Source: Primulina eburnea
Taxonomy: Eukaryota; Streptophyta; Magnoliopsida; Lamiales; Gesneriaceae
Length of the DNA stretch: 64,000 bases
Direction: 5' to 3'
NCBI RefSeq assembly: GCF_022965805.1
Contig: NC_133101.1
Coordinates: 18,881,054 to 18,945,053 of the forward strand
The translations under genes were made by a program, and so were the position numbers. This document shows, piece by piece, positions 1 to 10,490 of the stretch (within the stretch, counting starts at the first letter, position 1; each line of letters begins with the position of its first letter). The notes under the pieces are model-generated. The model had not been told where the DNA came from, did not search any database, and was given only the letters and a program-made list of their open reading frames with translations.

Positions 1-632
1 GTCAATGAAATTAAGAAAATGTAAAAAACGGGAAATTATACGTCTTGGGGTAAAACAGTCTTTTTACACCTAGAAATTAGTAAACGTTATGTCAATGTCC
101 TGAATGTTGTTTTACATGCTAATATGATTATTTCAAATGTTTATGAATTTTTATGACATGGATTTTAAATGTTTACGATTTATTATGTCAAAATATTATT
201 TTAAAAGGTTATGATTTAACATGTTAAAATGTTTATTTTAAATGTTTATGATGTTGAGATGTTAATTTAAAAGATTTATGGATTTTATATGTTAAAAGGT
301 TTCTTTTTAAATAATTATGGATTTTTATGAGGAAACGATGACGTTAAAAGATATGTTGCATGCTTGTTTTAAAAGGAAAATGATATTAAATGTGTGATTC
401 TTATAAAATGATGAAAATGTAAAACGTTGAAGGAAATGAAGTAATTGTGACTAATGAGGATATGATGATATGAGGATATGATTGAGGATAGGACAAGGCT
501 CAGTTGACGAATTTATGTCGCTGATGTCCCCGCCGCCTAGTACTGTGGTTACATGTAGATGGATCCATTGACTTTTTGAGGAATGAGTAAAGTCACAATT
601 AACGATCTGAATTCAATGAAAAGAAAAATGTT
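1..632 (+). repeat. TE1 5' LTR, first visible part
   Basis: This aligns by eye with TE7 from about 32512 to 33220, including the shared stretch that reads GATCTGAATTC near its end. It stops at 632, where TE2 entered. Bases 628-632 (ATGTT) are repeated at 15190-15194 as the target duplication. There is no credible gene here; the sequence is AT-rich LTR. Confidence 0.8.
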
Positions 633-2427
633 TGAAACGTCTGTTTATTCGTTTTCTTAAAACGTGCTAATTTTTTTTTTCCAAACCTCACATAGCATTC
701 GGCCGAACCATAAAATATTTTTGACATCATTTTAAAAATAAACAATCAACTACCATTTGAAAACCAAAGAAAATAGCCCATACTATAACCTCTCAAAAAC
801 CACTCATAAAAAATTAAAAATCATAAAAATATTTTTAACATAATTTAAAATCATAACTCACAACTAGTGCGGAAAACTAGCGTCAGTCCTCGGATTATGT
901 GCACCTTCAGTCCAGCAAAGTCAACCATCAAGACCTCCATTAACATTATTATCATAATCACCTGCATCAATCACACCTAGTGAGTCTAAAGACTCAACAC
1001 ATTATAATCTTGATAACAAGTAATACATATACAGATCACATGCAACGGTGAAAAATACTTGTACTTAAAATATCGTTTTCATGAAGATGCATAAACTTTA
1101 AATAATAATATTTTCGTAAACATTTTCATGATCAATAAACTTTAAATAAAAACATTTTCAAAAACAATCTCATATCAACATAAACATATTCATATTCATA
1201 TCCATATTCGTATCAACATATTCATATTTATATTCGTTTTTGTTGAATTCAGATCGTGATTGTAACTCGTATTCTTAAACGTATTGTGCGATGGATCCAT
1301 CTACATGTAACCACAGTACTGGGCGGCGGGGACACCAGCGACACTCTCACCCGTCAACTGGGCCTTGGCCAACGTATTAACATATTCGTATTCGTATCCC
1401 GTATTCATATTCGTATCCGTATCCAAGGAAACACGATTGTCGGGCTTCCACTGAGACCATAACCCTCACGATATCTCCAACATATTTAGTCACAATCCCT
1501 TCACGTCCTTCAACATATCTTTTAAATGTCAACATTAAATCATAAAAAATACATGAACATTTAAAAATCATAATTTAACTTATTAGAATCATAATCATCC
1601 ATAAACATTTTTAAATAAACATTTTATCATATTAAAAATCTGTAAACATTTAAAATAAACATATTAACATCTTAAAAAATTCACAAACATTTAAAATTTA
1701 CATATTAACACATAAAAATTCATAAACATCCATAATCATTGAAAATAATCATATTATCATATAAAACAGCATTCAAGACACTGCCATGACGCTTACTAAT
1801 TACTAGGTGTAAAAAGACCGTTTTACCCCTGGACGTAAAATTTCACGTTTTTGATATTTTCTTAATTCCATTGAATCTAACTTGTCCCAAATAATTATTT
1901 AAGCTTACATGAATTATTTTCATATTTTTATTTAGCTTAAATCGAGGACTTTAAAATTAATCTTTAAATGTGATGTATTAATGCGTTTTAATCACGAATT
2001 AAACCAAACCTTAATATAAAATTCCCAAATTAAAAACTTAGAATTATAATAATTATTTGAGCTTAAATAAAATTTTTCATAATTTTATAAAGCTTAAACT
2101 AGGCGTTTCAATTAACTCGTTAATAAGCGTTTCATGCGGCGATTAAATCCCGAATAAATCCAAATCTCATTATTTTGATTCCAAATTTTAAACATAGCAT
2201 TTTTATTATTTATTCTACCATTTAAAGTTACGAGCCACCCCCGTGGACCCATGGATTCAATTTTTGTTCTTTAATTTTTGAAATTGACACACTAACGAAC
2301 CACCCGAGCCATCTCCCAATTTAATCGAGCCACGCCCGAGCCACCTTGAGCCAAAACCTAGCCAACCCATCTAGGCACCCTCCTGAAAAATCCCAGGCCA
2401 AGGAACCAGCCCCTAGCTCACCCAAAC
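633..2427 (-). repeat. TE2 LTR, 3' part
   Basis: On the minus strand this is the downstream part of the TE2 LTR, matching TE7 from about 32000 to 33794. It includes the family block with GAGTCTTTAGACTC (about 976-989) and short ATTCGTATTC-like repeats near 1190-1230 and 1380-1430. Small ORFs here are not credible genes. It is cut at 2427 by TE3; CAAAC at 2423-2427 is one copy of TE3's target site. Confidence 0.8.
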
Positions 2428-5400
2428 TGTGAAGGCCTCTTATATCCTTGCTTGAAAAATTGCGGAAAATTAAAAATTTTCTTTTTTAAATAATTAAAAT
2501 GCCTCATTCATAAATAAACCGATAAACAAAGTTTGATATTCAAAATGGCAGCGGAAGAAAATATTTGTTTGCAAAATAACAATTTAAGAGTATCCAACAA
2601 CTGATAAAAAAATGTTAGCGTAAAATGACAAGTGCAGTAAATGAGGTCCTCGGGTGCCACTACTGCCGACCCAAGCTGGCTCACTGGTCCCCGCCCTCGG
2701 CCCCAACCTCATCAGTACCTACAACAATCAAGTCTAGTGAGCCTAAAGACTCAGCATGCATATATCGTAGATAACGAGTAATTCATATAGTAAAATTTGC
2801 ATGGGATAAAATATCGTGTCATGAGGCATACTGAAAATAACTTGTACTGAGCAATTATAATACGTGCATAACTGAACTGAAAAATCATAGTAAAATGTTT
2901 GCTCCTTGGAGGCCTGTACTGAATTAAAATGTAATGATTTTCTGTTGAGATTATGGTCTACGCAAGTGGCCCCTGAACTGAACTGAACTGACCGGTAACT
3001 GGCTACCGGGGGTACCAAACTGAACTGACCGGTCACTGGCGACCGGGTGGTACCAAATTGAACTGATCAGTCACTGGCGACAAGGTAAAATAATACTCCC
3101 AAGATAGTGAATTTACCACAAGCAATATCGCATAAATCTCAAAAATAAGTATTTCCTATTTTTATGCACGTAATAATTAAATGGCATAATGAAAATATCT
3201 TGAACTATTTTACCAACTGGATTGGATCGTTCCCAGGCTCGCTGCGACCTAAATATGCCATGAAAAATATGCAATAGATTTTTCTTGGGTAAAATATGCA
3301 ATTAAATTTGAAAATGCGACAATTACGTCTAACAACTTCGTATTTAATCATGCATCCGAACCAACCCGAACCAACACTGAACCGTCATATAGTCATGATT
3401 AAAATACGCTTAAAATGATGAAATAATGCTCCTAAAATTGTGAGGACCGAAATCTAGGTGAATGGAGGCCAAGACATGAAACGCTTTTTCGAGAGTCAAT
3501 TTGACACATCGCACCGTAAATTCTCGTACGACCTCAAAAATGCTCCGAATCACAAACGGTCAAAAACATGACCTTCTTAACTCAATGAGGCACTGTTTAG
3601 TCCAAGTCCATAGGCTAAAAGCCAACCAAGAACTCGAAACACACCTCAGAACCGACGACATAGTTGCTGGAAAATTCCAGCAACATAAACTTCGCCTGCA
3701 TCGCGTCGTTTGCGAGACTTTTGGCCATTGGGGCTTGAACCACTGACTAGAGCCTCTTCCAAACATCCTAAGGTATGGTTTGAACCATGGCTAAGGGCCC
3801 TAGGCCAACCACAATCCCAACCAGTACCCATGACCAAACGAAGCCCCACCCGAGAGCATATGTGAGCCGCGGGGGTGTTACTTTTCTTTGCTGTCTCGTG
3901 TCGTTCCAGTGGCCATTTTATTGCCCATGGCTCAATCTAGACATCCTGGGGTATGGTATAAACCGTGGCTAAGGGCCATAGGCCAACCAAGATCCACACC
4001 ATTCCACCATACACGAACCAACACATGCTGTCAAAATCAAAGGGGCCGAGAAGGGGAGGGGCTGTTCTTGGGTTTGAATGTAAAAACCGATTCACCATGA
4101 ACCAAGCCACAAAAAGGGCGACTTAATCATGAATTATACATGCTAGGGAAGTGATCTAACCATGGCTATAGGCCCCTGGGGCAGCCAAGATCAGATCATT
4201 TCCCCTTGACAGCAAAACCGAATTTTCAAAGCACAAAATGGCAACGATGGAAAGCTGCTGTCATTTCCGGATTTCATCATGCATGGGGCTTGTTTGAATG
4301 GACCAACATGATCCTAATGCATCCTAGACATGTCTAGATGTCACCTTGGGAGCCTGGAATCGAGCCAACCACCTGAATATACAAAAACAAGCAAAACCGT
4401 GAAGGCACAAGAGGAACCGAAAATTCTGCACTATATTTTCGAAAATGCTTGACATATATTTCGGTTTTCTTGTATAAAATCATGTTCAAGTGATGTTTAA
4501 AAATAATAGTAAGACTTGATTGAAGAGCAATAAAGATATACACATGTCTTTGTTTTCGTTTGAAAGAAAAAAGAAAAGAAGAGACGATTCGGCGCGGAGG
4601 AGACGGAGTTGCTTATCTTGTTTTCTTTCTTGTTTTTCTTCCTTATTTTTACCCTAGGCTCTCATGATTTTCAGTGCTGAAGGAGACTGAAATTTCTAGA
4701 TTATGGAGTGGGAGGGAGTCTAGGAAATTAAATGGGAAAATACAAGATAAAAGGAAGGGAAATATTCTTTCTATCCACTATTTTGAGTGATAAGGAAATA
4801 GAATGATATCAAAGATTTTTCTTGAGGATACTAGGGGTGCATATGGAAGATTTTAAGGTCTAGGTGCAAAGGGGAGGAATGGTTTAATTAAATCTTGTTA
4901 GTGATTTAAAAGTTGGGGAGGATAAATCTATCTAGAAAAGTTAAGGGGGATAATTAAAGAATGAGTTGAAAATCACAATTAAATCTTTTAAAAAAGAAGG
5001 GAACATGGCCGATTTTATCTAGCTAGGTGGGGTGGGATCTTGCTCAATTAATTATCATAGAAGATTTGTTGAGATAGAATTATCTCCCAATAAAATGGAT
5101 AGGAAAACTATTAATTAAATGGGTAGCCAACTAAATTTTTAACTTAAATCATTGGGGCCGAAAATTACAATAAAAGTGGAGGGAAAATATTTCTTAAATA
5201 TTGTAATTTAAATCTTTAGTGTTTTATCTACTCATTAAATATTTTAAAGAATTAAGGAATTAATTATTGAACTCTATTTACTACTTATCTCAACTTATTT
5301 AAATAATTCCTTAAACCTTCTTTTACAATAAATTTACTTATTATTTATCTTAAATAAATTTTAGGAAATGTTTTCTTAACATTAAATTTTATCTCTTTAC

Positions 5401-5571
5401 TCCAACTTCGGTCCGGCCTCACTTAAAGAACTGAAAAGAATAAAATTTAAACTACTGAATAAAATAATTAACTTCAAAGAAAGCATTTAAATATTCATGC
5501 AATGAAGTCAATTTAATTTAAAATACTAAAATTATGCATGGCTTATACGTAGTCTAATTACGGGTTCTACA
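2428..5571 (-). repeat. TE3 3' LTR
   Basis: On the minus strand it begins TGTAGAACCCG at 5571 and ends GGCCTTCACA at 2428. It matches 10491-13635 along its whole length with scattered substitutions and small indels. The many short ORFs within it, such as those around 3500-4100, are out-of-frame coincidences. Three inverted-repeat dyads lie at 2992-3085. Confidence 0.9.
2992..3085 (-). repeat. Dyad array in TE3 3' LTR
   Basis: Three repeats of about 37 bp each carry an inverted repeat around the spacer ACTGGC. The first (2992-3009) pairs CCGGTA with TACCGG. The second (3029-3046) pairs CCGGTC with GACCGG. The third has decayed. The other LTR has the same array at 11055-11147. It lies about 560 bp from the LTR's 3' end, unlike the U3 arrays in TE4, TE6, TE9, TE10 and TE11. 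Confidence 0.75.
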
Positions 5572-5608
5572 ACTCTCCCGCCTTAAAAGAAATTTCGTCC
5601 TCGAAATT
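5572..5608 (-). promoter_or_regulatory. TE3 polypurine tract and pre-PPT stem-loop
   Basis: Read on the minus strand, a perfect 7-bp inverted repeat AATTTCG / CGAAATT around an AGGA loop (5591-5608) is followed by the purine tract TAAGGCGGGAGAGT (5572-5585), which abuts the LTR at 5571. The stem ends 19 nt from the LTR and overlaps the chromodomain stop codon. The purine tract primes plus-strand DNA synthesis; the role of the stem-loop is unknown. Confidence 0.8.
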
Positions 5609-5873
5609 AGAACTCACCGAATAACTCGGGGTACCGACTCCTCATCTCTCGCTCAGACTCCCACATAGCTTCCTCCTCTGAATGGTTGAGCCATTTAACT
5701 TTGACTCGCCTAACCAACTTGTTCCGAAGTTTCTTTTCCTGCCGGTCTAGGATATGCACTGGTCTCTCCTCATAAGACAGGTTCGGAGTAAGCTGCAACG
5801 GCTCAAAGTTCAGAACATGCGAAGGATTTGCCATATACTTCCTTAGCATAGAGACGTGGAACACATTGTGTAC
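5607..5873 (-). pseudogene. TE3 chromodomain (C-terminal tail of integrase)
   Basis: This is the C-terminal end of the integrase, separated from the core by one TGA at about 5872-5874. The reading frame continues straight across that stop, so a single substitution split the protein. The segment has the chromodomain pattern of chromovirus integrases: a P-x-x-I-L-D stretch, a basic segment, the motif VKVKWLNH, then EEAMWE and a terminal RYPELF. In this family the chromodomain binds modified histone tails and steers integration into heterochromatin. The stop codon overlaps the start of the pre-PPT stem-loop. The family call is confident; function in this copy is lost. Confidence 0.85.
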
Positions 5874-6954
5874 TCAGGCCAGATTCGGCGGAAGAGCAAC
5901 ACGATAAGCTAGCGTTCCAACTCTGTCAAGGATCTCAAATGGTCCAATGAATCTCGGACTGAGCTTCTCTTTCTTTCCAAATCGCATAACAACTTTCATA
6001 GGTGCTATCTTCACAAAGACATGGTCGCCAACGACAAACTCTAGATTTCTCCTTCTCTGATTTGCATAGCTTTTCTGTCGACTCTGAGCAGTCCTCATCC
6101 TATCACAGATCTTGACTACTACATCGGCAGCCTGCTGAATAATCTCTGGACCCAACTCTGCTCTCTCTCCTACTTCATCCCAATGAACAGGAGATCTACA
6201 CTTACGGCCATACAGTGCTTCATACGGTGCCATACCAATAGACGACTGGAAACTGTTGTTATAGGTGAACTCCACCAATGGCAACTTCGATTCCCAACTC
6301 CCTGAGAAATCAATCACACAAGCACGGAGAAGATCCTCTAAGATCTGAATGACTCGCTCTGACTGACCATCTGTCTGTGGGTGGAACGCTGTGCTAAACA
6401 GCAACTTTGTTCCCATGGTCGAATGCAAACTCTTCCAAAATGAGGAAGTGAATCTGGGATCTCTGTCAGATACGATAGAAACTGGAATACCATGAAGTCG
6501 GACTATCTCCCGGATGTACAACTCCGCATACTGAACCATGGTGAAAGTCGTCTTAATGGGGAAGAAGTGCGCTGATTTGGTAAGACGATCTACAATCACC
6601 CAGATGGCATTCGATCCTCTGACTGACTTCGGCAAACCGGTCACGAAGTCCATGGTAACATTCTCCCACTTCCACTCGAGAATAGGGAGAGGCTTGAGCA
6701 AACCTGCTGGTCTCTGATGCTCTGCCTTCACTAACTGACAAGTCAGGCACTCGGATACAAAACGCCTGATGTCCTTCTTCATCCCTGGCCACCAGTACAA
6801 TAGCTGCAGATCTCTGTACATCTTCGTACTCCTTGGATGAATTGAGTACGGCGACATGTGGGCCTCTGATAGAATATCTGCTCGGATAGTATCACTACTA
6901 GGAACCCACATCCTGTCTCGGTATCTCACTATACCGTCGTTGACTGTAATAAAA
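5874..6954 (-). pseudogene. TE3 integrase
   Basis: Integrase joins the element's cDNA to host DNA. The readable segment is 351 residues from a GTG codon at 6929. That is not a true start, because the frame is entered from the RNase H side through a frameshift near 6950-6960. An HHCC zinc-binding domain is visible (H24, H31, C61, C64), then the catalytic triad D94, D155, E191, with the classic 35 residues between the last two. A GPF-type module lies near residue 335, before the stop that isolates the chromodomain. All catalytic residues are present, so the core was intact until recently. Confidence 0.9.
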
Positions 6955-7880
6955 TACTGCCCTTGGCCTCATCCCTCTGCTTCCATTGTGCCAACTGCTC
7001 ATCTGCGGACTGACCGCTGCGAATGCGGTCAATAAGAGAAGACTGAATCGTCAAGGTAGATAGACGGGGAACTCTACCTCGAGGATATGCCTCTAGATCA
7101 AACCCCTGCATCTCAGATTGAAGGGGTTTCCGAATCGTCAAATGCGCCATCACTGCGAATTTCCTGCTCAAAGCATCCGCAACTACATTAGATTTACCCG
7201 GGTGGTAGCTAATGTCACAGTCGTAATCCTTCACAAGCTCCAACCAACGCCTCTGACGCATGTTCAGCTCCTTCTGCGTAAAGAAATACTTGAGGCTCTT
7301 GTGGTCAGTAAAGATCTGGCACTTCTCTCCATACAAATAATGCCACCAAATCTTCAAAGCAAAAACTACTGCAGCCAACTCTAGATCGTGGGTAGGGTAA
7401 TTCTTCTCGTGGACTTTCAACTGTTGAGAATCATACGCTATCACTTTCCCATGCTGCATCAAAACTGCGCCTAAACCGAGCTTCAAAGCATCGGTATAAA
7501 GGACAAACTCGTCGGGCCCTGACGGCATGGCCAAAACTGGTGCTGAGATAAAAGCTTGCTTCAAAGTATCGAAGCTCTTCTGTCACTCATCGCTCCACAC
7601 ATATTTCACATTCTTCTTGATCAATGATGTGAGTGGAACGGCAATGGAGGAGAATCCCTGAATGAACTTCCGGTAATATCCTGCTAGCCCAAGAAAACTA
7701 CGGATCTCAGATGCATTCTATGGCACAACCCAATCTCTAACTGCTGCAACTTTCGCTGGGTCTACCTCAATACCACTGCTAGAAACAATGTGGCCTAAGA
7801 ACGCCATCTTCTCTAACCAGAATTCGTACTTACTGAACTTTGCGAATAATTTGTTCTTTTGCAATTCTGCAAAACTCTGG
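6929..7880 (-). pseudogene. TE3 RT C-terminal part and RNase H
   Basis: This segment follows the RT active site after a frameshift near 7905-7920. It begins with the RT thumb and connection, which contains an in-frame TAG at 7718-7720 and TGA at 7583-7585. The RNase H domain then reads openly from 7564. It shows the first catalytic aspartate (YTDA), the [15 protein letters not shown] segment with the catalytic glutamate, and [10 protein letters not shown]. It ends in a frameshift into integrase near 6950. RNase H removes the RNA strand during reverse transcription and creates the purine-tract primer. The combined damage makes pol non-functional. Confidence 0.85.
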
Positions 7881-8977
7881 TCAGATGTCTACTGTGATCC
7901 TCTTGACTCTTGAGTAGATGTCGTCTATGAACACTATCACAAACTGGTCAAGATACGGCTGAAATACGCAATTCATGAGATCCATGAAGATCACTGGCGC
8001 ATTCGTCAGACCGAACGGCATCACTAGGAACTCGTAGTGGCCATAACGAGTCCTGAAAGCAGTCTTGGAAACATCAGCATCTTTCACCCTCAACTGGTGA
8101 TAACCGGAGCGCAGATCAATCTTGGAGAATATCGAAGCTCCCTGAAACTGGTCAAACAGATCCTCAATCCTCGGAAGTGGGTATTTGTTCTTTACCGTAA
8201 CCCTGTTCAACTCCCGGTAATCAATGCAAAGTCTCATCGTGCCATCTATCTTCTTCACAAACAAGAATGGCGCGCCCCAAGGTAAAAAACTCGGGCGAAT
8301 GAACTCCTTGTCCAGAAGTTCCTGAATTTGCTTCTTAAGCTCTGCCATCTCTGTCGGCGCTAACCGGTACGGCGCTTTGGATATCGGAGTCGTACCTGGC
8401 ATAAGCTCAATGGAAAACTCCACCTCTCTCTCGGGTGGCATACAAGAGACGTCTTCGGGAAAAACGTCTAAGAAATCTCTGAAAATCGGAACATCTGAGG
8501 CTGACTGGCTGGGTTCCTCAGGGACAGATATAAAGGTTGCTAAAAATGCCCGACACCCTCTATGCATGAGCTTCCTAGCCTGAACATATGGAATAATGCG
8601 CGGTAAACGAAAGTACCTGTCCGGCTCGAATAAGAACTGCTCAATTCCTGGCGGTCGGACAAGAACAGATCTCCGCTGGAAGTCTATCAACACTATGTTC
8701 CATAATAGCCAATCCATCCCTAGGATGATGTCAAACTCTGGCATCGGCAACACGATTAGATCCGCATATACAATATTGCAATGGAGCTCAAGATCTATGT
8801 CTCGTATCACATTGGTGGCTGCCATCTCCTCGCCTGAAGGCAACACTACTGAATAGGCTATGTCTAGCCCAATGGTCTTGACTTTGAGAAAATTCGCAAA
8901 GACCTCCAAAATAAACGAGTGAGTAGCTCCTGAATCTATCAAGGCTTTTGTAGCTGAGCCAGCTATGAAAATTCTCC
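7881..8977 (-). pseudogene. TE3 protease and reverse transcriptase N-terminal part (exon 2)
   Basis: Exon 2 begins at 8977 after the predicted 3' splice site. The protease has the aspartic-protease motif DSGATHSFI at its N-terminal end and ILGMDWL further on. RT then starts with the PYRLAP segment and carries the [32 protein letters not shown] and MPFGLTNAP blocks, with the catalytic FIDD near residue 340. A small indel just after FIDD shifts the frame and ends the ORF. TTG at 8942 is only an internal Leu codon; the real entry is by splicing from gag. Confidence 0.88.
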
Positions 8978-9179
8978 CTGAAAGATCGAAACTCTAAGTT
9001 GAACCCAGAAATCTCGAGAACTATCCAATAGACGTGCAGAGGCCAAAGTTCTTCTAACTTAAATTCAAAAAAATAATACTGAGAAGAGCATGCAATCCTA
9101 TATCAGTTTCTAAGTTCAAAATCCTAACTCTGGTTCCCAAACGCTGAAATTCAAACAATAACTTAAAGCTTAAAGGTAC
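8978..9179 (-). other. Predicted intron between TE3 gag and protease
   Basis: On the minus strand the gag frame reaches ACAG|GTACC at 9180/9179, and TTTCAG|GGAGA lies at 8978/8977. Joining the two sites gives an unbroken frame from Gag residue 356 into the protease, whereas without splicing gag stops at 9163. The 202-nt segment is T-rich and has no coding character. It is inferred from sequence only; spliced transcripts would prove it. Confidence 0.7.
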
Positions 9180-10248
9180 CTGTCAACAACATAGTCTCCG
9201 GGTTTGTTTCCGTGGCATGGAGAGCAAAAACTCTGCCTTGGGTAGGCAGATCCCTCTGAGGGCACTGCAGCAACACGTGATCTGAACTGCCACACTTAGA
9301 ACACTTTCCTGAGCCATACATGCATGCTCCAGGATGGCGGCGTGAGCACCTGGGACAAACTGGGTGCTCAAAAGTCCTCGGGGCTGGGCGCCCCCGCTGG
9401 TGCTGCTGACCTCTGTTTCTAGGCAGCCCGTGAAAAGGCCTCTTTTTCTGCTGTTGATACTGCTGAGGAGGAGGGCGGTGCGGTACCTGGGCTGGGCGCT
9501 TGCCCTGGCGATCCCTCTCGATATCACGCTGATCCTGCTCTGCGGCTAGAGCTTTGGAGACAGCGATCTCATAAGTAGTAGGGTCAGACACCCTAACATC
9601 ACGGCGCAAGATCGGCCGTAGACCCACTAGGAAATGCATCATCTTGGCTCTGACATCATCAACGATCAGGGGCACAAAATGACAGCCCCTCTCGAACTTA
9701 CGGATGAACTCCGTAACCGTCATATCTCCCTGCTTCAGGCTCATGAACTCAGTGGTCAACCTGGTGCGCACTTCCTCAGCAAAATATTTGGAGTAGAAAA
9801 CCTCCGTGAAGCGGGTCCATGTCAGCGTAGCCAAGTTCAAGGCTACTGTCGCTCCTTCCCACCATAAGCGGGCATCTCCACTGAATAAGTAGGTGGCACA
9901 TCGGACTCTGTCTGCATCTCCAAGCTCCATCAACTCGAAGATAACCTTGAGGGATTTGATCCATCCCTCGGCAATCATGGGGTCAGACGTCCCAGAAAAC
10001 TCCTTCGGACGCATCTTAATAAACCTCTCATAGACAGCCTCGGGCCCTGTCGGCGTGGCTGCGGCTGCGGCAACGGCATTGTTCCCCGCAAACTGTGCGA
10101 AGAACCTGTTCATACCAGCCAGCATCTGGGCATTCATATCAGGCGGAGGGGGTGGAGGTAAGTCTTCCTCCCGCCTACGATCCTCACCGTCTTCATGACG
10201 GCGCTCGTCGCCACCTCTCGGGCATCCAACCTGGCGTCTAGGGGGCAT
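9163..10248 (-). CDS. gag: TE3 Gag
   Basis: Gag forms the cytoplasmic virus-like particle that packages element RNA. The ATG at 10248 is the first after the primer site and leader. The 361-residue frame has a basic, Arg-rich N-terminus, a polyproline run near residue 31, the retrotransposon-Gag core with an LWWEG motif, a Gln/Arg/Pro-rich linker and a CCHC zinc knuckle (CSKCGSSDHVLLQC) near residue 315. The last five codons lie beyond a predicted splice donor at 9179, so the transcript probably runs on into protease. This is the one gene of TE3 with no internal break. Confidence 0.9.
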   Translation of the reverse strand: MPPRRQVGCPRGGDERRHEDGEDRRREEDLPPPPPPDMNAQMLAGMNRFFAQFAGNNAVAAAAATPTGPEAVYERFIKMRPKEFSGTSDPMIAEGWIKSLKVIFELMELGDADRVRCATYLFSGDARLWWEGATVALNLATLTWTRFTEVFYSKYFAEEVRTRLTTEFMSLKQGDMTVTEFIRKFERGCHFVPLIVDDVRAKMMHFLVGLRPILRRDVRVSDPTTYEIAVSKALAAEQDQRDIERDRQGKRPAQVPHRPPPQQYQQQKKRPFHGLPRNRGQQHQRGRPAPRTFEHPVCPRCSRRHPGACMYGSGKCSKCGSSDHVLLQCPQRDLPTQGRVFALHATETNPETMLLTGTFKL

Positions 10249-10490
10249 ACTGTTCCATACATAACCCGTACGTAACTAACATGCATAATTCCATAATTTA
10301 TTTTAAATGAATATGAAATACTGAAAAGATCTGATCGTAAACTATTTCATGGGAGCATGCTGTCAAAATAATTCAGGCTTTAAATAAAATGCTGAAACGT
10401 AAAACTTACAGACCAAAGGCGTGACTTCGTGAGCTTTCCGTGGTCAGTAGTAGTGTAACCCTTTACAAGAACATAGGCTCTGATACCAAC
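10249..10490 (-). promoter_or_regulatory. TE3 primer binding site and untranslated leader
   Basis: On the minus strand the LTR ends at 10491, a GT spacer follows, and TGGTATCAGAGC (10477-10488) is complementary to the 3' end of initiator tRNA-Met. The remaining ~230 nt to the gag ATG is untranslated leader with no other recognisable feature. Confidence 0.9.

Noticed and set aside
3501..4100. Short ORFs on both strands in the TE3 3' LTR
   Set aside because: They are mirrored at 11625-12219 in the other LTR with changed frames, carry no motifs and lie in LTR DNA.
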